From assembly GCA_027627225.1 (NCBI GenBank), contig CM051033.1, positions 15,266,058 through 15,330,057 on the forward strand: a DNA stretch of 64,000 bases, given 5' to 3'. Position 1 is the first letter of the stretch; the number at the start of each line of letters is the position of its first letter. A model generated the notes under the pieces. It worked only from the letters and a program-made list of their open reading frames with translations, made no database searches and had not been told where the DNA came from. The stretch is from Congeria kusceri (taxonomy: Eukaryota > Mollusca > Bivalvia > Myida > Dreissenidae). This document shows positions 12,892 through 24,227 of the stretch, piece after piece. Made by a program: the position numbers and the translations under genes.

Positions 12892-13848
12892 CTAAATTTT
12901 GTCAGTGATCTGACAGTCTGTGAGGAAGGTTGACAGGGCAGAGAAGACCGGACCTCTGGCCGCTCCCTTGGGGTCTAGCACGTTGTTAAGGTTTAAAACT
13001 AGTCCATGGGAGTGCAATGCGGCCCTGAGCCGGTCTCTCTGCCCTGTGTAGGTGTTGCACTGTAGCAGCAGGTGGGCTGCCGTGAAGGGCTCCTGGCACC
13101 GTGGACACCCAGGGTCCAGCCCAAGGACATACTTTCCCCTGTCACCGGGTAGGAGAGTAGTTCCCATCCTCAGGCGCGTGACGGCTCTATCAAGCTTAAA
13201 GCCTGGCGAGTACTTGTCAGGCGGCCTGAGGGTCCTCGTGGGTCTGTGGAAAGTATGTCGATAGGCAGACACATTGGGAGCCCAGAGATTCCACTCACCA
13301 AGGACAAATTTCTTTGCCAGTGAGTAGATCTCAGTCGGCGCCAGGGACTCCCCCACATCAACAGCCCCCCTCCTGAGACCCTCCTTAGCCCCCCTGTCCG
13401 CCTGTTCATTCCCACTGATGTCGACGTGTGCTGGACACCATACTAAGGTGACCTTTAAAGATTTATCTAGGCACTGTTGATGAAGTTCCAGAATATTAGA
13501 TAAAATGTCAGGCCTAGATCTGCTATTTCTGTTTTTGATAGACTCAAGTGATGATAATGAGTCTGATAAAATAGCAGTTTTAGTAGGTTTATTGACCAAA
13601 ATCCAGCACAATGCATATTTAATTGCCAAAAGTTCAGCCGAATAGATAGACAGATGGTTGCTGAGCCGGTGTGTTTTTGTAATATTTTTGGAAGGAATAA
13701 CAAATGAATTGGCTACGAAACCAGAGTTAGGGCATTTGGAGCCATCAGTATATATTTTTAAATGCTCAGCATACCTATTATCAATATGTATGAGAGTTTC
13801 TGACTTGACGAGCTGCATTTTTATCCAGTACATGGCAAAACATGTCAT
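12892..13848 (-). CDS. LINE retrotransposon ORF2 C-terminus: RNase H plus zinc knuckle
   Basis: The 318-residue frame is the C-terminal end of a non-LTR retrotransposon polyprotein. An RNase HI domain is complete in its active site: D35 in YTDGSK, E72 in SAELLAI, D96 in SDSLSS, and D151 in the block WCPAHVDISGNEQAD that also holds H141. RNase H degrades RNA in RNA-DNA hybrids during reverse transcription; only some LINE clades (I, Tad and similar) carry it. A CCHC-type knuckle follows at C248, C251, H259 and C264. No reverse transcriptase or endonuclease lies upstream on the minus strand (above 13848), so this is a 5'-truncated insertion whose first Met is only the first ATG of the fragment. 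The open frame is intact over its whole length, suggesting a fairly recent insertion. The clade is not determined. Confidence 0.88.
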   Translation of the reverse strand: MTCFAMYWIKMQLVKSETLIHIDNRYAEHLKIYTDGSKCPNSGFVANSFVIPSKNITKTHRLSNHLSIYSAELLAIKYALCWILVNKPTKTAILSDSLSSLESIKNRNSRSRPDILSNILELHQQCLDKSLKVTLVWCPAHVDISGNEQADRGAKEGLRRGAVDVGESLAPTEIYSLAKKFVLGEWNLWAPNVSAYRHTFHRPTRTLRPPDKYSPGFKLDRAVTRLRMGTTLLPGDRGKYVLGLDPGCPRCQEPFTAAHLLLQCNTYTGQRDRLRAALHSHGLVLNLNNVLDPKGAARGPVFSALSTFLTDCQITDKI

Positions 13849-14923
13849 CTCGAGCGTTCCAAATTAATATATGATGTAAACAAATCCAATAATGCGCTTA
13901 CCTTGCACTTACCTCATTAAAAATAAAGCAGCTTATCCTACTACACTAAACTTCTGACCATTCTCATAAATCAATTAAAGTTCAATTAGAAATGTCATCT
14001 TTACCGTGGAAAGGTAGGAAGTCTGAAATGATTTAATGTTTATTTTGTTTCTATTTGCAACAATAATATAGCTATAGGAACAAATGAGAACCCCATCAGT
14101 TGAGTCTATACAGTGTTGATTTGATTTTATAGGCATATCAAGAATAAAATGTCAGTTCAAAGTGTCTGGTTTTCTATAAACCACATTGTGGGACAAAACC
14201 GTTTCAACCCATATATTCAACAAGTCCCTTTTTTCTCCATTGAAGGTGACAAATATGAATCCAAAATTATACATCATAATCATAGTTGTTTTCTGCAGTA
14301 TTCTAGATGCGTCAGCATGCGGAAGCTTAGTGCAGTAAAACTGTGTGTGTGAATTTTATATATGCACCTGTAATAGGTAACAACATAAACAAATATGGCG
14401 GCCATGAAGTGGTTAGAAAACTATGTCAAATAACGAAATACAATAGAATATACTCGTAAAAAAGATTTATTTATAAAATAAAACATATGTTTTGTTTTAA
14501 ATATGTGACATTTATGTAAATTGTAGGACCATACAATTCACAACTTAATTCAAATGTTAAGTACACGGGTAATAGGGTCAAGCAGCATCAAATAGGAAAC
14601 AGTTTTCTGTCTAATAAAAGTCATTTACGTTCATTGGAACTAATGTCAATTTAAGATGTACTTAATTATATTCTATGGACTGCGGTTTAAAAAAAAAAAG
14701 AACACATTTTACATTTGATTTTACTACTTTATTACATTAAAGGCATTTAAGTAAAATTTAAAATTTAAAAAATATATTTTCAGTGTGAAAATCTTCCGTA
14801 TATTTTATACTTGAAAATGGTTAACTAAGTAAAAATATTAGAAATATGGTAAAATAACAAGCATCATTCTGTTCCAGAATAAAACTGTTTAATGCTAAAG
14901 AAACTTTTGTAAGGAATAACCAC
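13849..14923. other. No gene recognised
   Basis: AT-rich sequence upstream of the truncated LINE. No reverse-transcriptase motif is readable on the minus strand, which supports the truncation. No repeat structure was seen. Confidence 0.5.
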
Positions 14924-15284
14924 CAGTGGCATAGCTTCCTTTAGGCACTATAGGCACGTGCCTATACATTTTTGTCCAGAGGTGAAAAATTTAAATATGC
15001 AAAAAATGCAATAAAAACAACAGGGGAGATGGGGGTGAGGTGAGCTATTTTGGCTGTGTTAATACTTTATTGTTTAACAAGTCGATTACGTCAATATCAA
15101 ATAAATTTCATGACACACACGCATATTTTACAAATACTTTGTAGAATCGGGGTTTAGCTGAAGTTAGTTGCTTGTAGCCACAAACGAGTATAAACACTCC
15201 TGGCCCAAGTTATCGCTTACATCGTCATTTTGTAGATTCCGCCTATTGTGCCTATACATTTTTTTAACCCAAGCTACGCCCCTG
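14924..15284. mobile_element. Complete hAT-like MITE (sister of 623-1163)
   Basis: Left end CAGTGGCATAGCTT and right end (complement) CAGGGGCGTAGCTTGGG. The phrases GCCTATACATTTTT and AGGCACAATAGG / AGGCACTATAGG also mirror each other, giving imperfect inverted ends of about 50 bp. The 5-bp direct repeat ACCAC flanks both ends (14919-14923, 15285-15289). It is 361 bp with no ORF. The CAGNGGCGTAGC terminus is typical of hAT elements. Confidence 0.75.
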
Positions 15285-16233
15285 ACCACACGCTTCTGAA
15301 ATGTAATGATTGAAGAATTGTACTGACAGTGCTCCAGCTAGCAATTCATAGCAGGGCGTAACGCCCGTTCCCAATTTGGATGCGCCCCACTGCTCTTTAT
15401 ACCGCCCAGCCTTTCTTCTTATCATAAATATCAGTAAAATCTCCAGGATTCGGGCCTACAACGCTCACCAACGCTATGCACATAGTCAAACTATTCAAAG
15501 GAGACTTAGCCAGGGACTCCGAATATGTCCACTGTGTATTACGTCACTGAACATGCCCTTATCACGGCCACAGTGCCTGTTTGTTGCGAGATAAAATCGA
15601 TTACAGCGTCGTTCAAGTGTGGGCATGTTTAGCAACATCTGACTTTTTATCGAATGAAAATATGTCATGGAATAAATACTTCTGAAAAACAAATTATGTC
15701 CTTGTAAAAGTTTAAAAAGCTAAATTGAAATCAGAATACATTGTAGAAACTATTAAAACATGCTAATTGATATACTTTAAAGCCACAGTCAATAGAATAT
15801 AATTTGATGCATCTTAATTTGGCATTAGTTTTAATGAACATTAATAACGTTTATTCGACTGAAAACTGTTTCTTATTTACGAGTAATGTTTATATTATAA
15901 CGTCTATGTCCGAATGGAATGTACTCTAATGTACATGCCGATTTACTCCAGAGGCATCACCACCTGTCGCATACAGAAACTATAAACTATTTGATAAAAA
16001 GTTACCAAACCGTTATTTTTTTACGGACTTCAATGGATTTTTTTTGTACTTTGATGGGTAAGATGTCCATAAGAAACTTTTAAGTTTTATCTTATCAACA
16101 CATTTATGCACTTCTGCTTTAATAATATGCTTTTGAAGAAGACCACCGATACTTAAAACTGTGAAATTAATAATAAAACAAATACGAGCAAATGGTTTAA
16201 TTGATCAGTTGTTTAATTATTCAATGCTAAATA

Positions 16234-17240
16234 CGAGGGGGCTGTCGTAAAGTTCCCAGACTACTCGCATAAAAGTCACGATTGTTATCATAGTTAGATA
16301 CAATTTATATGGTCTGAAAGAATAATTCTTTTTGATCAAAAGCTGTAATTTTCATCCTTTTGTATCATTATACATGGAACAAAAACATTTTACAACTACA
16401 ACATATCACACATGTATGGAGCACTTTGACGTCATTATGAAGCGTCATCGTGATAATTTCTGAACTTTGTCATCATGGACTGTCAGAGTTTCTCAAAATA
16501 TTCCAGACACACTTCCTAAGATGATGTCCGCACTTACTATATGTGTACAAAATATAATTGCTGAGGATATGAGCGCAGAGTTGATCAAACTGCATACTTA
16601 AGATCCTCCTCACTCAAACAGTATTCAAGACAGAATCTCTGTAAGGCTGCTCCGTCGTCGGTCGCCAAGTTCATTAATCATCGGTTGTATACTCCAGCCC
16701 CCTTCACTGAAACGCCGGTGACACTCAAACACAATTTGTCTGTAACAATTAAAAGCCACTCCTTTCTTCAAAATAAATATCCACCATTCTTTAGGTGTAC
16801 TGCCTCCTTCACACAAAACTTGATTACTGGACGTTGCTCCGTACGCTAAATTGACGTCGTCATTTTGTCGTTTGACAGTTTTAGGTGCCTTTTAATTTTC
16901 TTTTGTCATTTACTTAAATTTTTTCACAGTGTTTGCATTTGACGTTAATATGACGTCATGTAAAATATGGCAACATTTGGTGTGCAAATAAAGATTCTGC
17001 CAATGTATTAACACGGTCAAATAATATTCGGAATGATAATTTTTCAAAGTGCTCCGTACATCGTTTATTATGTTGATATAACAGTTTAAATATAAAAGAT
17101 ACTTAAAGATATTTTAAATGATTCTTTGTATACACGTTACAAATTGTCTAATTATGAATCGTATACAATTGTATCATTGTTGGACGTAAGATACACAAAC
17201 ATTAAAAGGAGTCCAGGAACTTTGTGACTGCCCATCATAG
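16234..17240 (-). mobile_element. Mariner-type element remnant
   Basis: Ends CGAGGGGGCTGTCGTAAAG and (complement) CTATGATGGGCAGTCACAAAG continue with similarity through AAGTTCC-GAC. TA dinucleotides abut both ends (16232-16233, 17241-17242), the target duplication of mariner elements. About 1 kb, with only the start of a transposase inside, so a deleted, non-autonomous copy within the larger hAT element. Confidence 0.65.
16625..16870 (-). pseudogene. Mariner transposase N-terminal fragment, frameshifted
   Basis: Read on the minus strand, one frame gives EQRPVIKFCVKE and a neighbouring frame continues STPKEWW, VFECHRRFSEG and RRRSSLTE. These match in order the N-terminal DNA-binding helix-turn-helix region of mariner transposases (family pattern IKFCV...G....ETF..L....VF.W..RF..G). 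A frameshift separates the two parts and the catalytic DDD domain is absent, so it is not functional. Confidence 0.6.
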
Positions 17241-17372
17241 TACTAAGAAGGTTGACATGTGGCTTGCAGCCACTATGTCCCTTCTGTTAACACTTCCTGT
17301 GAAGAGACAGGTAGCTATATATGAAGGTAAAAGAGACACCAAACAGGGTATTCAGTTTGACACGTTGTTTTT

Positions 17373-18250
17373 TAGCTCGACTATTCGAAGAATAGGTGAG
17401 CTTTCGTACTACCCCCGGCGTCTAAATTAGGTTTAAGTTTTTATTCAAAAGTCTTGTAACTTCAAAACTACATAAGTTATTCACTTGAAACTTGGAATAT
17501 ACCTTTGTCATCAACTCCAGTGTCAAGGGGCAACATTCCCCATAACTGTGTTTTTTATTTTGACAGAGTTATGCCCCTTTTTCACTTAGATTTTCTGGTT
17601 AAAGTTTATATTCAAAAGTTTTGTAACTTCAAAACTACACAAGTTATTCACTTGAAACTTGTAACTAACCTTTGTCATCAACTCCAGTATCAAGGGCAAC
17701 ATTCTGTATAACTCTATTTTGTATTTTGACAGAGTTATACCCCTTTTTCACATAGATTTTCTGGTTAAAGTTTATATTCAAAAGTTTTGTAACTTCAAAA
17801 CTACAAAAGTTATTCACTTGAAACTTGGAAGTAACCTTTGTCATCAACTCCAGTGTCAGGGGCAACATTCCCCATATCTCTGTGTTGTATTTTGACAGAT
17901 TTATGCCCCTTTTTCACATAGATTTTCTGGTTAAAGTTACATTCAACAATTTTGTTACTTCAAAACTACCTAAGTTATTCACTTGAAACTTGGAACTGAC
18001 CTTTGTCATCAACTCTATTATCAGGGGCAACATTACCCATAACTCTGTTTTGTAATTTGACAGAGTTAGCCCACTTTTTACATAGACTTTGTGGTTCAAG
18101 TTTTTGTTCAAAAAAATTATAAACAATACAAGGCTTCACTTAAAAATATTGTATTTTAAAAAATTTATGCCCCTTTCACTATCCAAAATATGTACCAACT
18201 AAAAAAATACTTCGAATAGTCGAGCGCGCTGTCCTCTGACAGCTCTTGTT
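17373..18250 (+). mobile_element. F2 hairpin-ended tandem-core element, copy A
   Basis: Starts TAGCTCGACTATTCGAAGAATAGGTGAGCT as an imperfect hairpin after a T run and ends with GAATAGTCGAGC, a CTGTC-CTCT-GACAG hairpin and CTCTTGTT. GAATAGTCGAGC is the exact inverse of GCTCGACTATTC at the 5' end. The core is four to five tandem units of about 165 bp with the phrases CACTTGAAACTTGGAA and GACAGAGTTATGCCCC. Non-coding. Confidence 0.85.
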
Positions 18251-19221
18251 TAGCAGCCACTGTATAAAAACAAAGCACGAATAATTTCCTCACTTTTGCA
18301 TAAAAAGACTTACGGTTTATACCTGTGAACAAAATAATACTGGAGTATACATATTTATACGACATTTTAGCAACTGTAGAAATTTAGAGTTGCGTGTTTT
18401 ATTGTTGAGTGTTTAGTAGTTTATTACAAGGACAGTATAACAATTTAATTATAATCAGTGTTGAAAATGCCTTCTTGTAAAAGATGACTTGCTGAGTTTA
18501 AAAAGGAGTATGTGAAAGTGGCAAAGAATAACCAGACCATGTTCAACTTCTTAGTGCGCAGCGACGAAAGGTAACGATAAACAATATTTCTTCTCAGTGT
18601 GTATTTTAATCTTACAAAACATGACAAAAGATTCTTCTTAACAGGATTCAAAGTATTTGGGCGTATTTTTTATTAACGAAATTTTGTACGATTAGCATTA
18701 TATATGTAAATCAAATTGAAATTAGTTTGAGAAACATTTGATTTTATTCACGTCTGACTGTGATATTGCTTTAAGCTGTTTTTAGCCTCTTTTTATATAT
18801 AATCTGCTTTATTAAATCAATAGACAATGAACAAAAGAACTAATTAAAAGTGAAATGTAAAGTGTATGACTAATTTCTATCAATATATTTAATTTACCTT
18901 TTTTCACAATTATGTTCCTTTTACTTTAAAACGCAACGCTCTTTACTGTTAATTTATCGACTAATGCACACACGATATTCATGAGAATCACATGATATTG
19001 CTAAGGATCACATATTTTTTGCGCCATTTAAAGACAAATCTCGTGCATTTAGTCACTGGCTGATATTGATTATAAATTCTTTTCAATGCCCAATAAAAAA
19101 CCAACAACAACATAAAAACGAAACATACAGTCATTTAAGAGGGCCAATGAATTATATAGCATAATTTTGTATTTAATCATAATTGCAACGTTACTTTCGT
19201 CTTCTAATGATCCAAGTAAAA

Positions 19222-19396
19222 TATGACGGTTTTATGGTTCATTCTCCCTGTTTTATGGTTCATTTTCCCTGTTTTGTGGTTAATTTCCCCTGTTTTATGG
19301 TTCATTCTCCCTGTTTTATGGTTCATTCTCCCTGTTTTATGGTTCATTCTCCCTGTTTTATGGTTCATTATCCATGTTTTATGGTTCATTCTCCAC
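19222..19396 (+). repeat. 21-bp minisatellite, 8 units
   Basis: Eight units of TTTTATGGTTCATTCTCCCTG with a few changes, in the intron of the hAT transposase relic. A period divisible by three leaves all frames open; the resulting proteins are artefacts. Confidence 0.95.
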
Positions 19397-19534
19397 AGAT
19401 GTTTTTCGCTTAATGAAGTTTGATTTATTAAATAAGAGTATGAACATGCATTATGTACGTTTCCATTTCAATTCGTACTGTTTCCCATAAAAAATTCAAA
19501 TCAAGTGGTATTCTAAATTGTTATTGCAGTCGGG

Positions 19535-20141
19535 TTAGGCCGCTTTTCCATATATGTGTATCCGCATCCGTATTCGCATAAATATTATACGGACGCGCTT
19601 TTCCATGAATGCGCTAATAAACGTTGAATATTTAAGTTTTCCTCTTATTTTCACATAGTTACAATGTCTTCAGTAAGAAGCTTTCAAATATTTTTAATTA
19701 CGTCGGCTGCAAATATTATGTCAGTATGTACAAACATTCACATGTGGTGGATTATAAACAATTTTTTTTATATAGACTAATATATAGAGCTTTCGACAAT
19801 TACATCAACATTGTCAGTCATGGCTCATTTTAAGGTTAACCGTTATTACAGAGTTAATGTACTTGGTGAGTCTTATGGTTGAGTTATCCAGGTGTATCTC
19901 GACTATTTTTTCTAGTTTCCCAATGTTTTATGTATAACAGCAAAGTAAGATACCATGTCGTCCGCATCCACATAAAATCGCTCACCGAGTGATTTGAAGC
20001 GGACGGCTTTTGCAGATGCGCTTTTCGGATACGGACTACAGATATATGGAAATGGTTCAACTGTGTTCAACTTGTTAGATTTTTTGCGGATGCGAATTTG
20101 CGCAATCCGGATGCGGATACAGATATAGAAAAGCACCCTAA
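19535..20141. mobile_element. MITE with about 45-bp inverted ends
   Basis: Left end TTAGGCCGCTTTTCCATATA...TATCCGCATCCG; the complement of the right end reads TTAGGGTGCTTTTCTATATC...TATCCGCATCCG. Further GCGGATGCG/CGCATCCGC motifs lie inside. About 607 bp, no ORF, inserted in the transposase intron. Confidence 0.7.
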
Positions 20142-20409
20142 TGCGCTTAGTTATTATATTAATTCGTTATAGTAGGCGTGTTAGAATTTAATTGTTTATA
20201 CTGATGGCAACAGTGTGTTGACCCACAGCATGCGCATTACATCAACTTGGCTAGCAACTGTAGGTGAATATTTAGCAATGTTACAACTGGCCATTTTTCC
20301 GACAATTTTAGGAATGGCGATTTTCCTAAAAATCTGTACAGCATTATTAAATCACCTGTTGTTATTTTAAGGGTACATGTATATCTGTTTGTGAATATTT
20401 TCTCCTATT

Positions 20410-20660
20410 TGGTTTTTATGCCCCAAAGGTGGACTTTCTAAAATCGAACCGTCAGTCCGTGTGTCCTTTCGTCTGGCCAAAATAACAGTTTTTTTTATAA
20501 AGTCCAATATCTTGAAAACTGTCAAAGGTATTATATTGAAACTTGAGTACTTATTTACTATTCACGTATCTACCAGAAAAAGCAACCCCACATAACTCTG
20601 TTTTGTCTTATGACAGATTTATGCCCCTCTTTTAACTTTGTTTTCAGGGCACTTTTATTT
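20410..20660 (+). mobile_element. Fragment of a TATGCCCC-starting tandem-core repeat
   Basis: TTTTTATGCCCCAAAGGTGG, then CGTCAGTCCGTGTGTCC, then a single core unit with TATTGAAACTTGAGTAC and CATAACTCTGTTTTGT. It resembles one unit of the F2 core under a different 5' end. The 3' boundary is unclear. Confidence 0.45.
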
Positions 20661-23371
20661 AGCTTCATTTTGGTGTAAATGTCGCACTTACTGAAAGAAC
20701 ATTATAGGCATATATCACCTGATAGTGACAGCAATTCTTATCTAGTACAGTTACAAAATATAGTTACGAACTTCGTTTTACCTCTAAATGTAAAACCCAT
20801 AATGGCAGTGATGTAAAGCTAAATGCAACATAAGTAGGATTCTGCTTTGCTTAAAATCCACGGATGAATTACTATTGATACAATCGCTATTCGACTGTAC
20901 AAATAATTTGTCATATAACGTCATGAATGTGATTGTCGGTCTTAAATTATTACACTGACATGTTCAGTTATTTTTCCTCAGGTCTGAGGCTGTCACTATG
21001 ATAGAGGCAGATTCTGAGAGCGCCAACAACGAGAACCAGACCTCACCAGCAGCTAGTGACCAGTCTGCCTCCGCTAATGATACGAAACCTACAAACAGCG
21101 CAGCTGCAAAACGAAAGGACAGCGGCCATAAGATCGATTTCGAAAAGGCATTGCAGAACGACAGACGCTGGTTGATCCAGCATACCGAGGTGAACGATGA
21201 TGGAACTCTGACTGAAGTGATGTTGTGTTCTCTCTGTCAGAAGTACAAGTCTTGGGTGTTCAATGGCTCCAAAGTCTGGGCAGAGAAAGGATGCAGGACA
21301 TTAAGACTAGATAAAGTACAGGAGCATGAACACAGTGCCCAGAACAAACAATCGGTACAGCTCTCATCGGAGACGACACTGGATGAGGTGGCAGATAAGG
21401 TGAACACGGAAGTAAAGAAGGCTATCGTCAGTGCCATGCAAGTGTTGTTGTTCATGATAACGAAGAATCTGCCACTTGACATGTTCTCGTATATGATCAA
21501 CTTGTGCATCAATGTTGGATCTGAGCCGCTCATAAAGCTACGTTTGGCGAAGAATGCTCAATATTCTAGTTGGGATATCGTACTCGAACTGATAGGAATT
21601 CTTAGTGATAGAGTAAGAAGTAGGGTCACCAGCAAAATGCGGAATAGTGAATGTTTCTCCCTGATGGTTGACGAGGTTACTGATCTGACAGCATCACATC
21701 ACGTGGCTTTGTGTTGCTGTTACATCGGAAGTACTGGCGATGCAAAAACGTCCTTCCAGTCGGATACGGAAATTTCGAGTGCAGCTGCTGACAATCTAGT
21801 GAAAACGATATGTGATGAGATTCAGAAAAATAAACTGTCCACCAGTAATATGTCAGGGTTTGTGGAAACACAACAGAGTAGCCTCCGAAATTTGGAAAGA
21901 CTTAAAAGTTAAGATGGCCAATGGCTGGTGAAAGCACCTGTTATCCTAAGTGACTGCGGAATTGAGAATTCAGGGCCTTCCAATGAGTCCATCAGAGGCA
22001 GGAACACCTTCCTGGACAAGCTGTCAATGAACATCAGAGACAGGTTTGCCAACACAGAAGTCATGGACTATATGGCAATCCTGGAGTTGAACATGTTCCT
22101 TCGTTCTATGGAAATTACGAACTGGGGCAATAAGCCACCCATTATGGACATTGACACTCTGTTGAGTCAGTGGGGTGACTTTATTGAAACTGTGTCCACA
22201 ATGCCAACTCAAGACAGCACATTACCAAGGCTTTTTAACATCTTCTGTGGCCCAGCTCACAAAGAAAAAGGTTTAGCTGCACACTTCCCACTCGTTGCCA
22301 AATTAGTGGCTGTTGCTTGTGTAATGCCTCTAAGTACAGCTGAAGTAGAGCGTGTCTTCAGTCAGCTAAAACTAGTGACAACATCACATATATGTTCATT
22401 GAAAACTGAAACACGTGACAAACTATTGAACATAAAACTTAACTGTGACCAAAACATGTTTGAAGAGCTGCAGTCCTGTGTTGTGAAGATGTTTTTCAAG
22501 AAAGAAAGAAGAATAACCATGGTGTGCCGGTCATCAAGATTTTAAAAGTAGGACATTATGGACTTAGCTCTAGTAAACAGATTACAACAGCTGATGTGTA
22601 TAAAGTGCAATGAACTGGTTGCTACCATTCAAACATGTTCCACATTCACGTTTAGTGCGTTACTTACTAAATGATCAAATGCATGTTTCAAAATTTAAAA
22701 AAATAACCCGTGTAAAGCAAAAGAGAATATATATATCAAACTATTGATCAGTGGTTATAACATTTAAAATTTAAAAACATTTTTATTCTGTTGAAATGTT
22801 GTTTTCTTTCAGGTAATCTTGACATTCATATTTCTTGATGATCCTGAAAAATATAAATATAAATTAACATCAAATGAAAGTGACAACATGAATTAATGTG
22901 TGTAAAGAAATTAAACATGACAAACCCATATTTCGTCTTGTTTTGTAAGGTAAAAATACATAATCAGGCAATTATTATATCGAAAAATCTACAACATTTT
23001 TATTTTGTTGATTCGTTGTCTTTCCTTCCAGTCAATTTTCTTGATGATTTTGAAATATATAATGCAAAATAAAAAATCAACATTAAATAAATAATTATAC
23101 AACCTACGTGTTTTTGTTTTACATATATGCTATTTACATAATCATATTATCACCTTTCAAAAATATAAAATAAAAATATATCATTAAGAGCGTGCGCTAA
23201 AGTGCCCATTTTGGTAATGACCACCCTGCCCTTTAAAATCCTGGCTGGAGCACTGTTCAGTAGTTTGTAACGAAGAAGATTTATTGATGTAGGCACTGAT
23301 AATTAATTTGTGTGACTATTACATTTACCTTTTTCATTTTCATCTTTCGCAAAAGTGAAATGCTTGTGCAC

Positions 23372-24053
23372 TGGGCCCATATCCACAAAGCTCCTATTAA
23401 ACAGTGTATTATGTGAAGTTAGAATAAGACATCAACAATAGAATAGACATGATTTTTTCCTTTTTTCACATAAAATTGTGCATTTCATGTTGTTTAAGTA
23501 TGTTTGTTATATAATGTATTTATTTTTGGTGTAATTTGCAATTTTCATGATTTTTTTAATTAAAACTGATTGTGTTTTTGATCATTTTTACTGTATTTAT
23601 AAACTGTGTTCATGGACGCATGGAGAGTTTTTATTTTGTGTGTGAACATTTTGTAAATGCATACACGTATACCATTTGGTGGAAAGATCAATTTACCTGA
23701 TGCAGTTATATATGTAGGTGTCTATTGCACTTACTACTCAGCAATTTTTATTTTTACAAATGGTAAACTGCATATAAAACATTGGTGTAATAAAACAGTT
23801 CCATTCTATGTTTGACGTCTTATTCTAACTTCACATAATAGTGTGTTATAAAGAAAACCTTGACTTAAGTTATACTTAAGTCAAAATTCCATTTACCAGT
23901 TTTTACATGAAAATCATTATTTTATATTTTAAATATGGCACAAATAAAAGTACAAAATAAACTTTACATAAAACAGCTACAGACCTAAGGATGTTTTTGA
24001 TGGTAAGAAATTAACTTAAGTTTTTACTAAGGAGTTAAGTGGATATGGACCTG
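23372..24053. mobile_element. MITE with inverted ends and internal inverted arms
   Basis: Left end TGGGCCCATATCCACAAAG and complement of the right end CAGGTCCATATCCACTTAAC. A second, longer inverted pair lies inside: TATTATGTGAAGTTAGAATA (about 23408) against its complement at about 23820. About 680 bp, no ORF. It lies between the hAT element and exon 1 of the zinc-finger gene. Confidence 0.65.
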
Positions 24054-24149
24054 GTTTTGTATCCTTGTTGTTATGAATGTATGCTATAATATAATTATTT
24101 CAATGGAACCATTGTGATGTTATTTCATGCAATATTGTGTTTATTGTAG

Positions 24150-24227
24150 ATAAGCCTGCACGATGCCTCGTTTGAAACGCAGTTATAAGCAAAAATTAGA
24201 CATGGAGAAAAGACAGGATCAAGTACG
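24150..24227 (+). CDS. Zinc-finger gene exon 1 (start codon exon)
   Basis: Acceptor TTTATTGTAG ends at 24149 and donor GTAAGT starts at 24228. The ATG at 24163 begins MPRLKRSYKQKLDMEKRQDQ, a basic start. The exon ends in phase 2. Because it opens with an acceptor, at least one untranslated exon should lie upstream. Confidence 0.65.

Larger units (their letters stand above)
18467..22545 (+). pseudogene. hAT transposase pseudogene (two exons, internal deletion)
   Basis: Exon 1 (ATG 18467 to 18570) is followed by a GT donor and joins in phase to an acceptor at 20981; exon 2 runs from 20982 to 22545. Exon 2 first has an acidic, Ser-rich leader, then a zinc-binding pattern (CSLC ... HEH), then the start of the catalytic RNase-H-like fold with SLMVDEVTDLTA and HVALCCCY. 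It ends with a typical hAT C-terminal dimerisation block containing PLSTAEVERVFSQLK. Three defects are visible: an in-frame TGA at 18485, an in-frame TAA at 21910, and loss of the middle of the catalytic domain, since the protein jumps from NMSGF to a region just before the dimerisation block with only tens of bases between. The same reading frame continues past the TAA. Closest kind: ZNF862/KIAA1586-like hAT proteins (family recognition, not a search). Confidence 0.85.
15327..23255 (+). mobile_element. Decayed hAT transposon with its own transposase gene
   Basis: The left terminus CAGTGCTCCAGCTAG at 15327 is matched by an inverted right terminus (complement CAGTGCTCCAGCCAGGATTT) ending at 23255. 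A spliced hAT transposase relic lies between them in the plus orientation. The span is 7.9 kb but includes a mariner remnant (16234-17240), an F2 element (17373-18250) and a MITE (19535-20141); without these it would be about 5.4 kb. No clear target duplication remains. The inverted similarity extends a few bases outward (TACTGA on both sides), so the exact ends are uncertain by about 6 bp. Confidence 0.75.

Noticed and set aside
19183..19423. HSPCFMV / MNHKTGR repeat frames
   Set aside because: Translations of the 21-bp minisatellite in the transposase intron.
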